DNA of 64,000 nt from Candidatus Marimicrobium litorale (GTDB lineage Bacteria > Pseudomonadota > Gammaproteobacteria > Pseudomonadales > Halieaceae). Shown in pieces: positions 1 to 9,516 of this stretch. Location of the stretch: NCBI RefSeq assembly GCF_026262645.1, contig NZ_SHNO01000001.1, positions 3,224,001 through 3,288,000 on the forward strand. The letters run 5' to 3'. The notes under the pieces are model-generated. The model was given only the letters and a program-made list of their open reading frames with translations, was not told where the DNA came from and made no database searches. A program made the position numbers and the translations under genes. Each line of letters starts with the position of its first letter. Positions within the stretch are counted from its first letter, which is position 1.

Positions 1-930
1 TACCGCCACTCTTTCGGCATTGTCCTGCAAGGCAGGGTTCTCGATAGTCATCCCCTGATTGGGGTTTACAAAGCTATTTCCCGGATAGGTGCTAACAAAG
101 TTAAGCTGTTCTCCCGGAGGACTGGTGTTGAAGACCTCTTGCACTAAACCCGTATTATAGGGGGTAAGGATGTAGCCAGCGTCTTGATGGAAGTTAGAGT
201 CAGCACTGCTGGCCTTGAAACTGTTACGCCAGCGGTCGGTGGTCTGGTGAGCCAGTGTAATCGTGCCGTAGAAATTATCCCGATCATCGTAATCCTTGCC
301 TGAATAGATATCTCTTTGAAAACCGTCTCGTTTGATTTGAGATAAGGCAAACAACGCGGACAGCTTTTCGGTGATTGGTCCGCTGGTCAGGCCCTGCGCA
401 ACCCAGTAGCCATGATTGCCCAGTTCTCCAACTACCTTACCTCCCCAGTCCTCCGTGTCGGGTTGAATGCTGTAGAGGTTTAATGCGCCGCCAATCGAAT
501 TGCGCCCATACAAGGTGCCCTGTGGGCCACGCACAACCTCGATGCGTTCGATATCCAGAAAATTAGAAAAGTTGAACAGGTCTGTCTCTGTGGTGTACAC
601 GCCGTCCCAGTAGATACCAACGCCCGGGTCAGAGCCGAGTGCAAGGTTGGGGCGCCCGACGCCCCGTATAGCAATTCTGCTAGGAGCGATATTTAGCGAG
701 GGTGTATAGCCAGCGAGGTCATACTGATTATCAATACCCAGTTCGTTCAGCATTGAAGCGTCAAATGAGCTGACGGCGGCGGCAGTATCCATCAAATTGG
801 ATTCTCGCTTGTTAGCGGTTACCACAACCTCTTCCAATACCGCTTCCGCGCTCGCCGCAGCGCTAGCAGCGAGTAGAGCGCCGATCGCCAAGATTATCTG
901 TTTGTTTAAGCTGCGGTCGAGTCGATGCAT
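1..930 (-). CDS. TonB-dependent receptor, N-terminal part (cut by window edge)
   Basis: Outer-membrane active-transport receptor of unknown substrate. The frame opens at ATG 930 and stays open to base 1, so only the first 310 residues are present; the barrel lies beyond the left edge. A signal peptide covers about residues 1-30 (basic start, then an Ala-rich core), followed by a TonB-box-like LEEVVVTA. The plug domain shows the typical EVVRGPQGTLYGRNS near residues 130-145. The sequence type (VTANKRE after the TonB box) is that of the large receptor family of marine and sphingomonad-like bacteria which often serve lipids, steroids or aromatics; the substrate cannot be read from this fragment. 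It is divergent from the TetR-type regulator at 1157, which may control it. Confidence 0.93.
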   Translation of the reverse strand, partial: MHRLDRSLNKQIILAIGALLAASAAASAEAVLEEVVVTANKRESNLMDTAAAVSSFDASMLNELGIDNQYDLAGYTPSLNIAPSRIAIRGVGRPNLALGSDPGVGIYWDGVYTTETDLFNFSNFLDIERIEVVRGPQGTLYGRNSIGGALNLYSIQPDTEDWGGKVVGELGNHGYWVAQGLTSGPITEKLSALFALSQIKRDGFQRDIYSGKDYDDRDNFYGTITLAHQTTDRWRNSFKASSADSNFHQDAGYILTPYNTGLVQEVFNTSPPGEQLNFVSTYPGNSFVNPNQGMTIENPALQDNAERVAV

Positions 931-1049
931 GTCTGATTCCCTGTATTGTGGGTCGGGTCTGTGCGGAATCACGCTGTCGTGGCTTACACCCATTTGCGCT
1001 GGTGTCACGGGATCCTATAAACTTGATCAATGGCAAATATAGTGACTGT

Positions 1050-1070
1050 AAATTGTCTAGTCAACAATTT
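1050..1070. promoter_or_regulatory. Candidate TetR operator palindrome
   Basis: An inverted repeat, AAATTGT - 7 nt - ACAATTT, sits in the 226-bp spacer between the divergent TonB receptor and TetR genes; its centre reads TTGTCTAGTCAA, itself nearly palindromic. Its size and place fit a TetR-family operator for local or divergent control. No binding evidence exists. Confidence 0.4.
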
Positions 1071-1156
1071 TATGGCAGGATGGAAGGGTTGAACGGCGAT
1101 GATAAAACGTGCATAACGAAGGCTGTCGCGCTCGCTGCCAGTAGAAGGATCCCATC

Positions 1157-1810
1157 ATGGCCCATACCCCGTCACACAGGGCGGTCTTGCCCAAAAAGCG
1201 TGTCCGCCGTACTCAGGAGCGAGCTGAGATAACGCGAGGCAAATTGATAGATGCGGGCAAGGAGCTTTTTTCCAAACAGGGCTTCGACGGAGTGTCCGCG
1301 AGGGAGATTGAAGTCACCGCTGGTGTGAAACGTAACTTGCTGGCCTATCACTTTAGCGACAAGGAGACGCTTTGGAAGGCTGTCGTTGATGCCATCTACG
1401 GTGTAATGAAGTCGGAGTTCGATCAGAGACTGGCTGTTTTGAAGGAAATGTCGAGCAGCGAACGACTGGGGTTCATCGTGCGTTTCTACGTTTATTTTCA
1501 TGCCCGGCATCCGGAACTCAGCCGCCTGATGAGTCAGGAAGCAACACAAAATAGCTGGCGCATGCTTTACATGATAGATAATCATATCCGTCCTGCGACC
1601 GCGGCTATGGAAAAGCTGGTCAAGGAAACCCGGGGTCTGGATAGAGAAGCGTTCGTCCATTGGTACTACATAATGATAAGTGCGACCGCGACAATTTTTT
1701 CATTCGCTTCCGAGTGCCAGGCACTGTTTCACGTAGATCCGTGCGAGGAGAGCATGGTGGAGGCGCACGCCGATATGTTAGTCTCGATGCTAATTAATAC
1801 GAGTGACTGA
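1157..1810 (+). CDS. TetR/AcrR-family transcriptional regulator
   Basis: DNA-binding repressor of 217 residues. The N-terminal helix-turn-helix lies at about residues 25-75: an ITRGKLIDAGKELFSKQGFD-type first helix, then VSAREIEVTAGVKRNLLAYHF and the usual F-x-x-K-E-x-L-W. The rest is a variable ligand-binding helical domain, with a Met-, Trp- and aromatic-rich stretch suiting a hydrophobic ligand. Start at ATG 1157 is supported by AAGGATC about 8 nt upstream. Divergent from the TonB receptor; a palindrome lies between them. Ligand unknown. Confidence 0.92.
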   Translation: MAHTPSHRAVLPKKRVRRTQERAEITRGKLIDAGKELFSKQGFDGVSAREIEVTAGVKRNLLAYHFSDKETLWKAVVDAIYGVMKSEFDQRLAVLKEMSSSERLGFIVRFYVYFHARHPELSRLMSQEATQNSWRMLYMIDNHIRPATAAMEKLVKETRGLDREAFVHWYYIMISATATIFSFASECQALFHVDPCEESMVEAHADMLVSMLINTSD

Positions 1811-1879
1811 TCCGGTCACAGATGTGTCTCGAGGTTTATTCGCACTGGCTACTTTTGGCGGATTTGAAGAGAGAAAACG

Positions 1880-2335
1880 GTGTCTCAAAAAATATTTTCA
1901 TTTTCCAGCGCGCTCATGTCTCTCGTTGTTGCACTCACTGCCGCAGCGTGCAGCATGAAAAACGTTGATGATGCGGCTCTCGCCGAGTCCAGTTTGGTCG
2001 GCAACTCTTGGTATGTTGAGTACATTCATGAACGGCCAGTGATTGACCGCAGTCCTGCTTATTTTCTTTTCGATAAAAACGGAACGTTGAGGGGAAATGC
2101 CAGCTGCAATCAATTTGTGGGTAAATACGAGCTCTCGCATGGTCAAGTCACGTTGTCTGAATTAGCGACAACTAGGCGAGTGTGCATTGAGTCGCTGGGC
2201 GAGCAAGAGAGGCGATTTCTGTCGGCCGTTAGTGATGTTGCGAAGTGGAAGATTGAGCGAGGGTTGCTTCTTTTGTTAAGCGCGCGAGGCGAGATCGTCT
2301 TTCAGTCTGCCACACACGCGCGAGCAAAAAACTAG
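1880..2335 (+). CDS. META-domain lipoprotein (HslJ-like)
   Basis: Small envelope lipoprotein of 151 residues starting at GTG 1880. A signal peptide ends in a lipobox-like TAAAC near residue 24. The remainder fits a single META domain: GNSWYVEYI at its start, then FDKNGTLRGNASCNQFVGKY, and a conserved Thr-Arg-x-Cys region (ATTRRVC) before the closing strand. HslJ-type META proteins are heat-inducible or resistance-linked in E. coli, but the biochemical role is unclear. It stands 69 bp downstream of the TetR gene on the same strand and might share its transcript. Confidence 0.8.
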   Translation: MSQKIFSFSSALMSLVVALTAAACSMKNVDDAALAESSLVGNSWYVEYIHERPVIDRSPAYFLFDKNGTLRGNASCNQFVGKYELSHGQVTLSELATTRRVCIESLGEQERRFLSAVSDVAKWKIERGLLLLLSARGEIVFQSATHARAKN

Positions 2336-3001
2336 CATTCCATTATGCGATGGATACAGCGCTTCTACTAAACGTCTCCTGCAGTGGAGAGCAAGTGGGC
2401 TTCGCCTCATTGATCTAAAACCACTTTATAATCGCGGTAATGTCGGTAAAAAACGTCGCTATGGCGTTTGTCGCAGCGACGAATACTAAAAGTGAACCCC
2501 GCAATTTGTCCGGCTCAAACAAACAAAAAATGTTACAGGTGAACGTCAAGCGAGAAAAATCGCAAGATTGTTCTCGCCCAGCTAAAAACTCCAAACAGAA
2601 CGTGCTCACGGGCTAACAATTGAAAGTAAAAAGGGCCACGCAGGTAGATCGAACAGGCGAGAAAAACCCGTTAACGCTAGAGCCGCATCGAATTTCTTTT
2701 TAGATGCACGATTTTTCTGTGCTGCCTGGGTGCCTCAACGCGATCCGGACAGGTGTTCGCGAGGGTGCGAGGATTGACCGGGGTCGGTTCACTAAGAGCC
2801 ATCTAATTCATTGAAATAGTGTAAATAAATGCTTTGGCAACGGATTGCGGCAGTGACGGCCAGCGTTTGAGCCTCAGGCAACCCGATGGCTAACCTACGA
2901 CCGACGAAACCGTTCGCGGTTCGTGCTTGTTTACTGGCAGGAGGGATCAGGACAGGGTACAGTGGCGCGCTAACGGAATTTGATTCCGGACTGTCAAGCC
3001 T
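2336..3001. other. Intergenic stretch, no gene seen
   Basis: 666 bases between the META lipoprotein and the GH2 gene. Only short unconvincing frames are present. AT-rich parts near 2600-2720 and 2790-2840 could carry the promoter of the GH2 gene, but no clear -35/-10 pair can be defended. Confidence 0.4.
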
Positions 3002-4900
3002 ATGAAAAGATTTCTCATTGCGGGTGCACTTGCCCTGCCCCTTGTCCTCATCGGGATAATGGTTGTGGTGGGTTACGAGGTCTACACATTTACCCGTCCA
3101 GTCGAGGTGACTGCGCTTTCCACGCCCTGGACAGAAAAAGTAAATCCCGACGCCCCTCTCAAGGAATACCCGCGGCCCCAGCTCCGTCGGGATAACTGGC
3201 AGAATTTGAATGGCCGCTGGCAGTACTCCATTACCAGCAAAGACGGGGTGCGGCCTGAGAATTTTTCTGATGAAATAATTGTCCCCTACGGCATCGAATC
3301 GTCTCTATCAGGTGTGGCAGAGACGCTATTACCGATCCAGCGGCTCTGGTACAAGAAAACGTTTACTGCGCAGGTCATGGATGCGGAAAATCGCCTGCTC
3401 CTGCATTTTGGCGCGGTGGACTGGGAGGCGGAGATTTGGCTGAATGGCAGCAGGCTTGGAAGCCATCGTGGGGGTTACGTTCCCTTTAGTTTTGATATCA
3501 CAGATGCGCTTCGCCCATCGGGATTACAGGAGCTGGTCGTCGCCGTATGGGATCCGACGAACACCGGCCCCGGAGCATACGGGAAACAGCATCTGGTCCC
3601 GCATGGCATACGCTATACGCCTGTAAGTGGTATTTGGCAGACAGTCTGGACAGAGGTTGTACCTGAGAGTCGTGTTGAAAGCATGATAAGTGTTACGAAT
3701 CTGGCAGGAGGAGAAGTAACGCTCAAACTGAAAACGCGTGGAGCAACCTCGAGCGATAATCTGGATATCACGGTTTACAGCGGCAATGAAATCGTGGCAC
3801 AGGGGCGAGCTTCTGTTATTGAGAATCAGGCCGAATTGCGCATCGCGCCAGAAATTTTACGCCTCTGGTCGCCTGACGACCCATTTTTGTATGACGTTAA
3901 AATCGAGCTGGCACGTGACGGGATCACGCTGGACTCTGTGACTAGTTATTTTGGTGCCAGGGAAGTGATGACGGCAAAAGATAGTCAGGGAATCACCCGT
4001 CTGTTTTTGAACGGACAACCCATTTTTCACCTCGGTCTACTCGATCAGGGTTGGTGGCCGGATGGTTTGTATACTGCGCCTACTGACGAAGCGCTTGCAT
4101 TTGACATTGAAGCAACGCGACGAATGGGTTTTAACACCATTCGTAAGCATGTAAAGGTTGAGCCGGCACGCTGGTATTGGCATGCGGATCGAATCGGGGT
4201 GTTGGTCTGGCAAGATATGCCAACAGGCGATGGGGGGGGTGAGCGGTATGGTCAGGTTTTTCGACAGGCCCTCGATATTTTTTCAGCCCACTCGACAGGC
4301 AAGCCCTTGAGGAATCTTGATCGGTCAGTGGAGTCAGAAGCGCTGTATAAACAAGAGCTGAAAGAGATAATGGATTATCTTGAATTTTTTCCGAGTATTG
4401 TGGCGTGGGTCCCTTTCAATGAAGCATGGGGACAGTTCGATACGGATGAGGTGCTTGCCGAGGTAAAGAAGCGCGATCCACACCGCATAACCGGCGGTCC
4501 CAGTGGCTGGTTTGATACAGGTATCGGAGATGTACTCGACTTGCATGTTTATCTCCGTGAAGCAGACTTCGTCGAAGAGCTCCCGAATGGTCGGGCAGTA
4601 ATATATGGCGAGTTTGGTGGTCTGGCCTTGCCTATAGAGGACCATATCTCTGCGGTCGATGGCTGGGGCTATTCCAATTTTGATGACGATAAGGATTTCG
4701 AAGGCGCATATCTGGCGGTACTGTCTATAATAGAAAGCCTGAGGCCGAGAGGTCTGGCAGGCGCCATATACACGCAGACAACAGATGTGGAGAGCGAGAT
4801 TAATGGGCTGATGACTTACAACAGAATGGCGTTCAAGATCGCGCCAGAAAAATTAGCTGAAATAAACCAGCGATTGACCGTTCCTAATGGGCCACCATGA
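3002..4900 (+). CDS. Glycoside hydrolase family 2 (beta-galactosidase/beta-glucuronidase-like), membrane-anchored
   Basis: Retaining beta-glycosidase of 632 residues. Residues 5-30 form one hydrophobic segment with no clear cleavage site, so the enzyme is probably tethered to the inner membrane facing the periplasm. Order of domains: sugar-binding jelly roll (about 60-220, with WYKKTF and FGAVDWEAEIWLNG), immunoglobulin-like domain (about 225-325), then the TIM barrel. The acid/base Glu is seen in FNEAWGQF (about residue 473) and the likely nucleophile in YGEFGG (about residue 537). This is shorter than LacZ and nearer to the beta-glucuronidase/exo-enzyme size class. Substrate unknown. No strong Shine-Dalgarno precedes ATG 3002. 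Confidence 0.9.
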   Translation: MKRFLIAGALALPLVLIGIMVVVGYEVYTFTRPVEVTALSTPWTEKVNPDAPLKEYPRPQLRRDNWQNLNGRWQYSITSKDGVRPENFSDEIIVPYGIESSLSGVAETLLPIQRLWYKKTFTAQVMDAENRLLLHFGAVDWEAEIWLNGSRLGSHRGGYVPFSFDITDALRPSGLQELVVAVWDPTNTGPGAYGKQHLVPHGIRYTPVSGIWQTVWTEVVPESRVESMISVTNLAGGEVTLKLKTRGATSSDNLDITVYSGNEIVAQGRASVIENQAELRIAPEILRLWSPDDPFLYDVKIELARDGITLDSVTSYFGAREVMTAKDSQGITRLFLNGQPIFHLGLLDQGWWPDGLYTAPTDEALAFDIEATRRMGFNTIRKHVKVEPARWYWHADRIGVLVWQDMPTGDGGGERYGQVFRQALDIFSAHSTGKPLRNLDRSVESEALYKQELKEIMDYLEFFPSIVAWVPFNEAWGQFDTDEVLAEVKKRDPHRITGGPSGWFDTGIGDVLDLHVYLREADFVEELPNGRAVIYGEFGGLALPIEDHISAVDGWGYSNFDDDKDFEGAYLAVLSIIESLRPRGLAGAIYTQTTDVESEINGLMTYNRMAFKIAPEKLAEINQRLTVPNGPP

Positions 4901-5089
4901 TTGCCCAGAAAACAAGAGGGTTCTGCCCTTCGGACGCTGTCAAAGAAATTGAGCTTCGATAGCGTGCTCTCGGCAATCATTAAGGCGGTATGCAAGCTTA
5001 TTTGCTCGTGCAGTTTCAGCTGGAGCCGCGTTAAATTAGCAGGGTTTTTTAGTAGCCGCCCTGGTTGCGCCAACATCGAGGAAAACTGA

Positions 5090-5713
5090 ATGTCCCCCGA
5101 GCATCTTCGCGTAATATTGGTCGTATACATGAGCGCACTATTACCCTTGGTGATACTGCCCTGGCTCAGAAGTCGCAACAAGGTTCCCGCCTGGGCGACT
5201 AGCGTCTATGTAGGTAGTTTCTTGCTGTGTGCGTTCGGCTGGGAAATCTGGTTCACCTACGGGTTAGTGGCTGGTGACCCTGTGGATTTGCGCCGGACTG
5301 ATGTGTTGACTCAGTTTTTGCCGATTCATATTAACTGGTTGCTCAACTCTCTGGCGGATGCGGGTGCTATCACGCTGGTTGGATTATGGCTTATGTGGCT
5401 CACTGCGGGAAAGAATGCTCAGGTCTTCCAGTCGTGGCACTGGGGGGCATTTGCAGTCTTTATGCTTTGGTGCCTCGGCCAGAATATTTTAGTCGAAATG
5501 TTCTTGTATCATGATCAGCTTGCTGCGGGGAAGCCACTGTCCTGGGCGCCGCTTGCGCCCGGAGGCCCCTGGTTGAACCCTACTTTGTTTCAGTTCAGTG
5601 ACCGCACCATAACGTTTCAAGGTCAGGTGCCCTGGTTGTTGGCGCCATGGCTAATTTATGCGGGAGTCATTGCGCTCGCCCGCAAGGACAACAGCGCGCA
5701 TGATGGTAGCTGA
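5090..5713 (+). CDS. Multi-pass membrane protein, unrecognised
   Basis: 207 residues with five likely membrane segments: about 5-24, 36-62, 79-103, 110-135 and 180-198. Trp-rich throughout (for example FGWEIWFTYG and MLWCLGQN). I do not recognise the family and no catalytic motif stands out. It begins 189 bp after the GH2 gene on the same strand. ATG 5090 follows GAGGAAAACTGA, a good ribosome-binding site. Confidence 0.7.
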   Translation: MSPEHLRVILVVYMSALLPLVILPWLRSRNKVPAWATSVYVGSFLLCAFGWEIWFTYGLVAGDPVDLRRTDVLTQFLPIHINWLLNSLADAGAITLVGLWLMWLTAGKNAQVFQSWHWGAFAVFMLWCLGQNILVEMFLYHDQLAAGKPLSWAPLAPGGPWLNPTLFQFSDRTITFQGQVPWLLAPWLIYAGVIALARKDNSAHDGS

Positions 5714-5907
5714 ACATCCGTCGCCCGATTGACTAACGTCAGTCGATTAACTTGGCGAGAGTTCTGTGCGCGATTAACTGGATAGAGCCACTGAACCCGT
5801 GGCGAGTTGTAATAATCTTGGAGATAGAGGAAAAATTCGAGCGCCGGGCCCGGGTTGATTTTTTCTCACCGTAGGGGTTTTACTGACGATTTTTTTCAGG
5901 AGGAGTC

Positions 5908-6948
5908 ATGAGCAGCCGCGATAAACTACAACAACTTACGCGTTACACCGACAGTGACACCATTCAACGAGCGGTTGCAGATGCTAAGCGAGGCCGGCGA
6001 GAGGGGCGTTTGCAGCTGACCGCCGCAATGGCTTGGGCCGCCTTTGCCTGCCCCGATGCCTGCCCCGCTATCTGTGACGCTATTGCGAGCGCATGGCTTG
6101 GTCGAGGCCCCATACCAGAGGTGCCCCGGGGGCTCCCCGAAGCGCCTATCGAGGCGACGTTTTGGGAGACATTCTGGGCTACCGTAGACGGTCCTGAGGA
6201 AGGCTATGATGCCATTAGTATCACGGTTGCGGTCGCTGCACTGGGCGACGCCCTGCACGAGGACTTTGGCACCCTTGCCGAGCAACATGCTCTGAATCAT
6301 CCTGGTGCTGCTGCCGCACAGCGTAATCCAATTCCGGGCTATACGGATATGAGTCCGTTGGCGACTTGCCCCGAGGACAGTCTTGGTTACGCGCTGCATC
6401 GCCTTATTCTCGATAATGGATACGATCCAGAGGTATTGAAGCGGGACGACATTGGTTTGCAGGAGCTGCCGCGCGCCTTGCATTACCTGAATGCAAGGAT
6501 TCTGCAGATGCACGAAGTGTGGCACTTGGTGGCGGGCTATGAAACCACGTCCTCCGGCGAGATCGCTATTTCCGGATTTCAGCTCGCACAGTTCGGGCAT
6601 AACTATTCATCGATGTTTCTTGCCGTCGGCATGGCAATTGGTGCGTTTAAAGAGCCCCATGGCTTTAACGTTGCGATGCAAATTATCAGTGAGGGCCTGG
6701 AGCATGGGCGTAACAGCCCGTGCATGATGGATATTAACTGGGAGGATGAATGGAATAGTTCCCTGGAAGACATTCGCGCCAAATATAATATTCCACGTTA
6801 CAAGAGTGTGTTTCCGCAGGATATTATCGAGACAGCTACTGAGGCGCCCCTGTGGCGGCGCGTTCTGCCGATACTCAGGCTACTGCATTTTAACCTGTGT
6901 CTCCGACGAAACGCGCTGCATATCGAGACTCAACTCGTTATGCAGTGA
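5908..6948 (+). CDS. Coq4-family protein with long N-terminal extension
   Basis: 346 residues. The C-terminal part (about 150-345) resembles Coq4, the ubiquinone-biosynthesis protein that binds zinc and lipid and takes part in ring C1 decarboxylation and hydroxylation in mitochondria. The hallmark is the metal-site motif around MHEVWHLVAGY (residues 201-211), preceded by a YALHRLILDNGYDPE segment and followed by SGFQLAQFGHNYSS. The first 150 residues are an extra helical region I do not recognise. An AGGAGG site lies directly before ATG 5908. It stands 319 bp upstream of a P450 on the same strand, so a role with a hydrophobic, perhaps polyprenyl or terpenoid, substrate is possible; an ordinary role in ubiquinone synthesis is not shown. 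Confidence 0.8.
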   Translation: MSSRDKLQQLTRYTDSDTIQRAVADAKRGRREGRLQLTAAMAWAAFACPDACPAICDAIASAWLGRGPIPEVPRGLPEAPIEATFWETFWATVDGPEEGYDAISITVAVAALGDALHEDFGTLAEQHALNHPGAAAAQRNPIPGYTDMSPLATCPEDSLGYALHRLILDNGYDPEVLKRDDIGLQELPRALHYLNARILQMHEVWHLVAGYETTSSGEIAISGFQLAQFGHNYSSMFLAVGMAIGAFKEPHGFNVAMQIISEGLEHGRNSPCMMDINWEDEWNSSLEDIRAKYNIPRYKSVFPQDIIETATEAPLWRRVLPILRLLHFNLCLRRNALHIETQLVMQ

Positions 6949-7267
6949 ATGGGAATGGGGGCGTGGTTTTTTAAGCGTGTGAGCCACTTTCCGAGGATAC
7001 GGTGAATGTCACGCATCGCAGGTAGCCATCAGCTTGAGTGCTGCCAGTCTCGCTGAGAAGTTCACCCTCCCTGTATGACAGCTACCGACGCTGAAGAGGC
7101 TGTTTTCCTACAAGCGCTTTATTCCAATACTGAAAGATTCCAAGTATGTTGTGTAAACTCAGCGCGGGGTGCGCGGCGCATCATCGCATTCAATAAGCAG
7201 TGTTATTTTTTTCCTCACAGCAGAGTACACTGCAACACCAGAAAATCTCGCAATTAAGGAACACACT
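6949..7267. other. Intergenic stretch before the P450 gene
   Basis: About 320 bases without a convincing gene; a frame running into the P450 from 7169 is an upstream extension lacking family similarity. Likely holds the P450 promoter. Confidence 0.4.
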
Positions 7268-8506
7268 ATGGCTACTTGCCCATTCCAGAATCTGCTCGAC
7301 CCTGATCTCTATATGGATGGAAATCACCACCGGGTGTTTGCGGATGTTCGGGAAAAGTCTAATGGACTGGCATTCATAGAGGACCCTCTGACCGGAGTTC
7401 CCTATTGGGCAGTCACCCGGCGCGAGATTGCGGACTACGTGTGCAAGAACCCTTTGTTGTTCTCCAGTGCAGCTAAAACCATCTTGCCTAAAGAGATGCC
7501 TGAAGAGGAAATTGCTCTTTCCCGCTTAATGCTTGTCAATATGGATCCTCCCGAACACGTCAAATATCGAAGAATCGTGCGAAATGCATTTACTCCGAAA
7601 GCTGTTGAGGGATACGAGGAGCGTTTTCGAGAAGTCGCAAAAGAAACCATTGAACGTGTTGTCACTAAACAGCACTGCGAATTTGTCACCGAAGTGGCGG
7701 CGGAATTACCGTTGATCGCAATAATGTCATTGTGCGGTATCCCTATGTCCGATAAGAAAAAGTTTTTCGACTGGACAAACACCATGATTTTTACCGAAGA
7801 CGAGGACATGAGCGGAGGGGAGGGTGTGGCTGCGTCTCAGGCCGCAGCTATTGAGGTCTATGCATATGCTGAAGAACTTGCCAAACGGCACGAATCGGAG
7901 CCGCTGACAGACATTGTCGGAGCCCTATTAGATGGAAAGGTAAACGACGAAAAGCTCACGCCTGAGGAATTCCAGCTTTTTTTCTTAATGCTTATTGCTG
8001 CGGGTAATGAAAGCACTCGCTCCGTAATCGCTCATGGCATGCGTCTGCTAATAGAGCACCCAAAACAGTTACAGAAACTCGTTGATGCCCCTGAGCTCAT
8101 CCCGTTTGCAGTAGAAGAAATGCTGCGCTTCAACCCCGCCTTTGTCCAAATGCGCCGCACGGTGATGGAGGATACAGAAATTGACGGTCGTCAGCTTAAA
8201 TCAGGGGACAAGATGGTGGTTAATTGGCAGGCTATTAATCACGACCCCGAGATATTCGAAAATCCTGAAGAGTTCGACGTAGAGAGGTTTAGGAAGCGAC
8301 CAGAGCTTACAAGCCAACACAGGGCGTTCGGAAATGGAGAGCATTTTTGTATCGGCGCTCATATGTCACGGCTTGAAATGAAGGTTATGTTTGAGGAGCT
8401 GATACCAAGGCTTCGAAACCCCACGTTTGCGGAGCCAGTGAGCTTTGTCCGAGATTTTTTCGTGAATGGTATCAAGACAATGCCGATCAATTTCGAAGGG
8501 CGTTGA
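7268..8506 (+). CDS. Cytochrome P450 (soluble bacterial class)
   Basis: Heme-thiolate monooxygenase of 412 residues, the normal size for a soluble class I P450 that takes electrons from a ferredoxin (none is in this window). Visible: the I-helix oxygen-activation motif AGNEST, the K-helix ExxR in VEEMLRFN, and the heme loop FGNGEHFCIGAHMSRLE with ligand Cys361. The true start is ATG 7268, after AAGGAACACACT, giving MATCPFQNLLDPDLYMDG, which aligns with the start of the second P450 at 43160-44410. The general look (LVNMDPPEH, AFTPKAVE) is that of P450s acting on steroids, terpenes or alkyl chains, but the substrate is not decidable here. Confidence 0.95.
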   Translation: MATCPFQNLLDPDLYMDGNHHRVFADVREKSNGLAFIEDPLTGVPYWAVTRREIADYVCKNPLLFSSAAKTILPKEMPEEEIALSRLMLVNMDPPEHVKYRRIVRNAFTPKAVEGYEERFREVAKETIERVVTKQHCEFVTEVAAELPLIAIMSLCGIPMSDKKKFFDWTNTMIFTEDEDMSGGEGVAASQAAAIEVYAYAEELAKRHESEPLTDIVGALLDGKVNDEKLTPEEFQLFFLMLIAAGNESTRSVIAHGMRLLIEHPKQLQKLVDAPELIPFAVEEMLRFNPAFVQMRRTVMEDTEIDGRQLKSGDKMVVNWQAINHDPEIFENPEEFDVERFRKRPELTSQHRAFGNGEHFCIGAHMSRLEMKVMFEELIPRLRNPTFAEPVSFVRDFFVNGIKTMPINFEGR

Positions 8507-8556
8507 TGATTTTTTCACCCAGTGTTTCTTCTGTCTAACTGATGCTCTTAGTAAAA

Positions 8557-9516
8557 TTATTCGAGTTCTGCGTAGACCAGGACATCTGTGCTGGTCTGCG
8601 CCAATTTATTTTTCAGAAAGTCCTGTGCAGCAATTCGGTTTTTTTCTTCTCTGTTAAATACAGAGGTCAAGTAAGCAAAAACCGAAAGTCTTACTAAGGC
8701 CTGCTGTCGCTCTTGCTCCATGCCCGCCCCAATGTTTACTTCGTTGGAGCTGGTAAAACCTACATGTCCTCCTCCTTCAAGGGTAATCAGGTACTTTGGC
8801 CGGTTGGCGGCCTCATAGATAGCTAGCCCTGAATTATAGGGAATCAATATGTCCTCTGTGCCGTAAAGGGCTAACAGGCTGATGGCCGGATTTATGGGAG
8901 GGGATTCGCTTCCTAGCGCCGCCATCAAGATGACGGCGTCTATTCTGGCGTCGCTATAAAGTGGATCATAGGCAAGAAGATAAGTGGCGGCACCACCAAA
9001 AGAAAACCCTCCCACAGCGACTTTATTGTCATCAATACGGTTCAGGAACATAGCCTCTGTATCATTCTCACCTAACACTGCATCAATCAGAAAACTTACA
9101 TCCCCCGGATGATTCACCAAGTCCCCGGTACTGGCCAACGTGCTGCCCGTGCTGGGAGCCACTACTACATAACCATGACTTGCCAGATGAGGCGCGAGAT
9201 AGGGCCATGTTGCCGGTGCGTTATCTTCGATCCCATGCACCAATGCCACGAGCGGGAATCGTGCGTCACCGCTGATCAATGCGGCACCCTCTTCGGCGCT
9301 TGTGAGCTCGTGATTTTCGCCGTTGGCGGGGTACCAGAAAGTAGCCGTCACGTCACGGCCTCGCGCCGCATCGCGTATGACGACATTTGTTCGCTGGCCG
9401 ACATTCAATGGCCCAGGGGCGTCTTTGAACGAGACAAGGTCAAGTGCGCTCTCGTTGCTACTATCACTGCAAGCGATGAGGATCATGGCTAAAACGGATA
9501 TCAGCAGGTGATTCAT
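8557..9516 (-). CDS. Lipoprotein alpha/beta hydrolase (chlorophyllase/dienelactone-hydrolase-like)
   Basis: 319 residues. Start set at ATG 9516, preceded by CCGGAGACTCC; a longer frame from 9558 adds residues before the signal peptide. The signal peptide ends in a lipobox LIAC followed by SDSSNES, so the enzyme should be a lipoprotein. The fold shows VALVHGIEDN (oxyanion strand), nucleophile elbow GGFSFGG, an acid in TEDILIP and a late His in GGGHVGF. A conserved NVVIRDAARGRDVTATFWYP opening fits the acetylhydrolase/chlorophyllase-like subgroup. Convergent with the P450 gene, 50 bp apart. Likely an ester or amide hydrolase of the envelope; substrate unknown. Confidence 0.85.
   Translation of the reverse strand: MNHLLISVLAMILIACSDSSNESALDLVSFKDAPGPLNVGQRTNVVIRDAARGRDVTATFWYPANGENHELTSAEEGAALISGDARFPLVALVHGIEDNAPATWPYLAPHLASHGYVVVAPSTGSTLASTGDLVNHPGDVSFLIDAVLGENDTEAMFLNRIDDNKVAVGGFSFGGAATYLLAYDPLYSDARIDAVILMAALGSESPPINPAISLLALYGTEDILIPYNSGLAIYEAANRPKYLITLEGGGHVGFTSSNEVNIGAGMEQERQQALVRLSVFAYLTSVFNREEKNRIAAQDFLKNKLAQTSTDVLVYAELE

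Noticed and set aside
5926-6600. 224-codon minus-strand frame opposite the Coq4-like gene
   Set aside because: No domain or signal; it is the antisense shadow of a gene with good family motifs and a perfect ribosome-binding site.
8571-8602. Inverted repeat around GCGTAGACCA / TGGTCTGCGC as terminator between convergent genes
   Set aside because: It lies inside the coding end of the hydrolase, has one mismatch and no T run; too weak to call.
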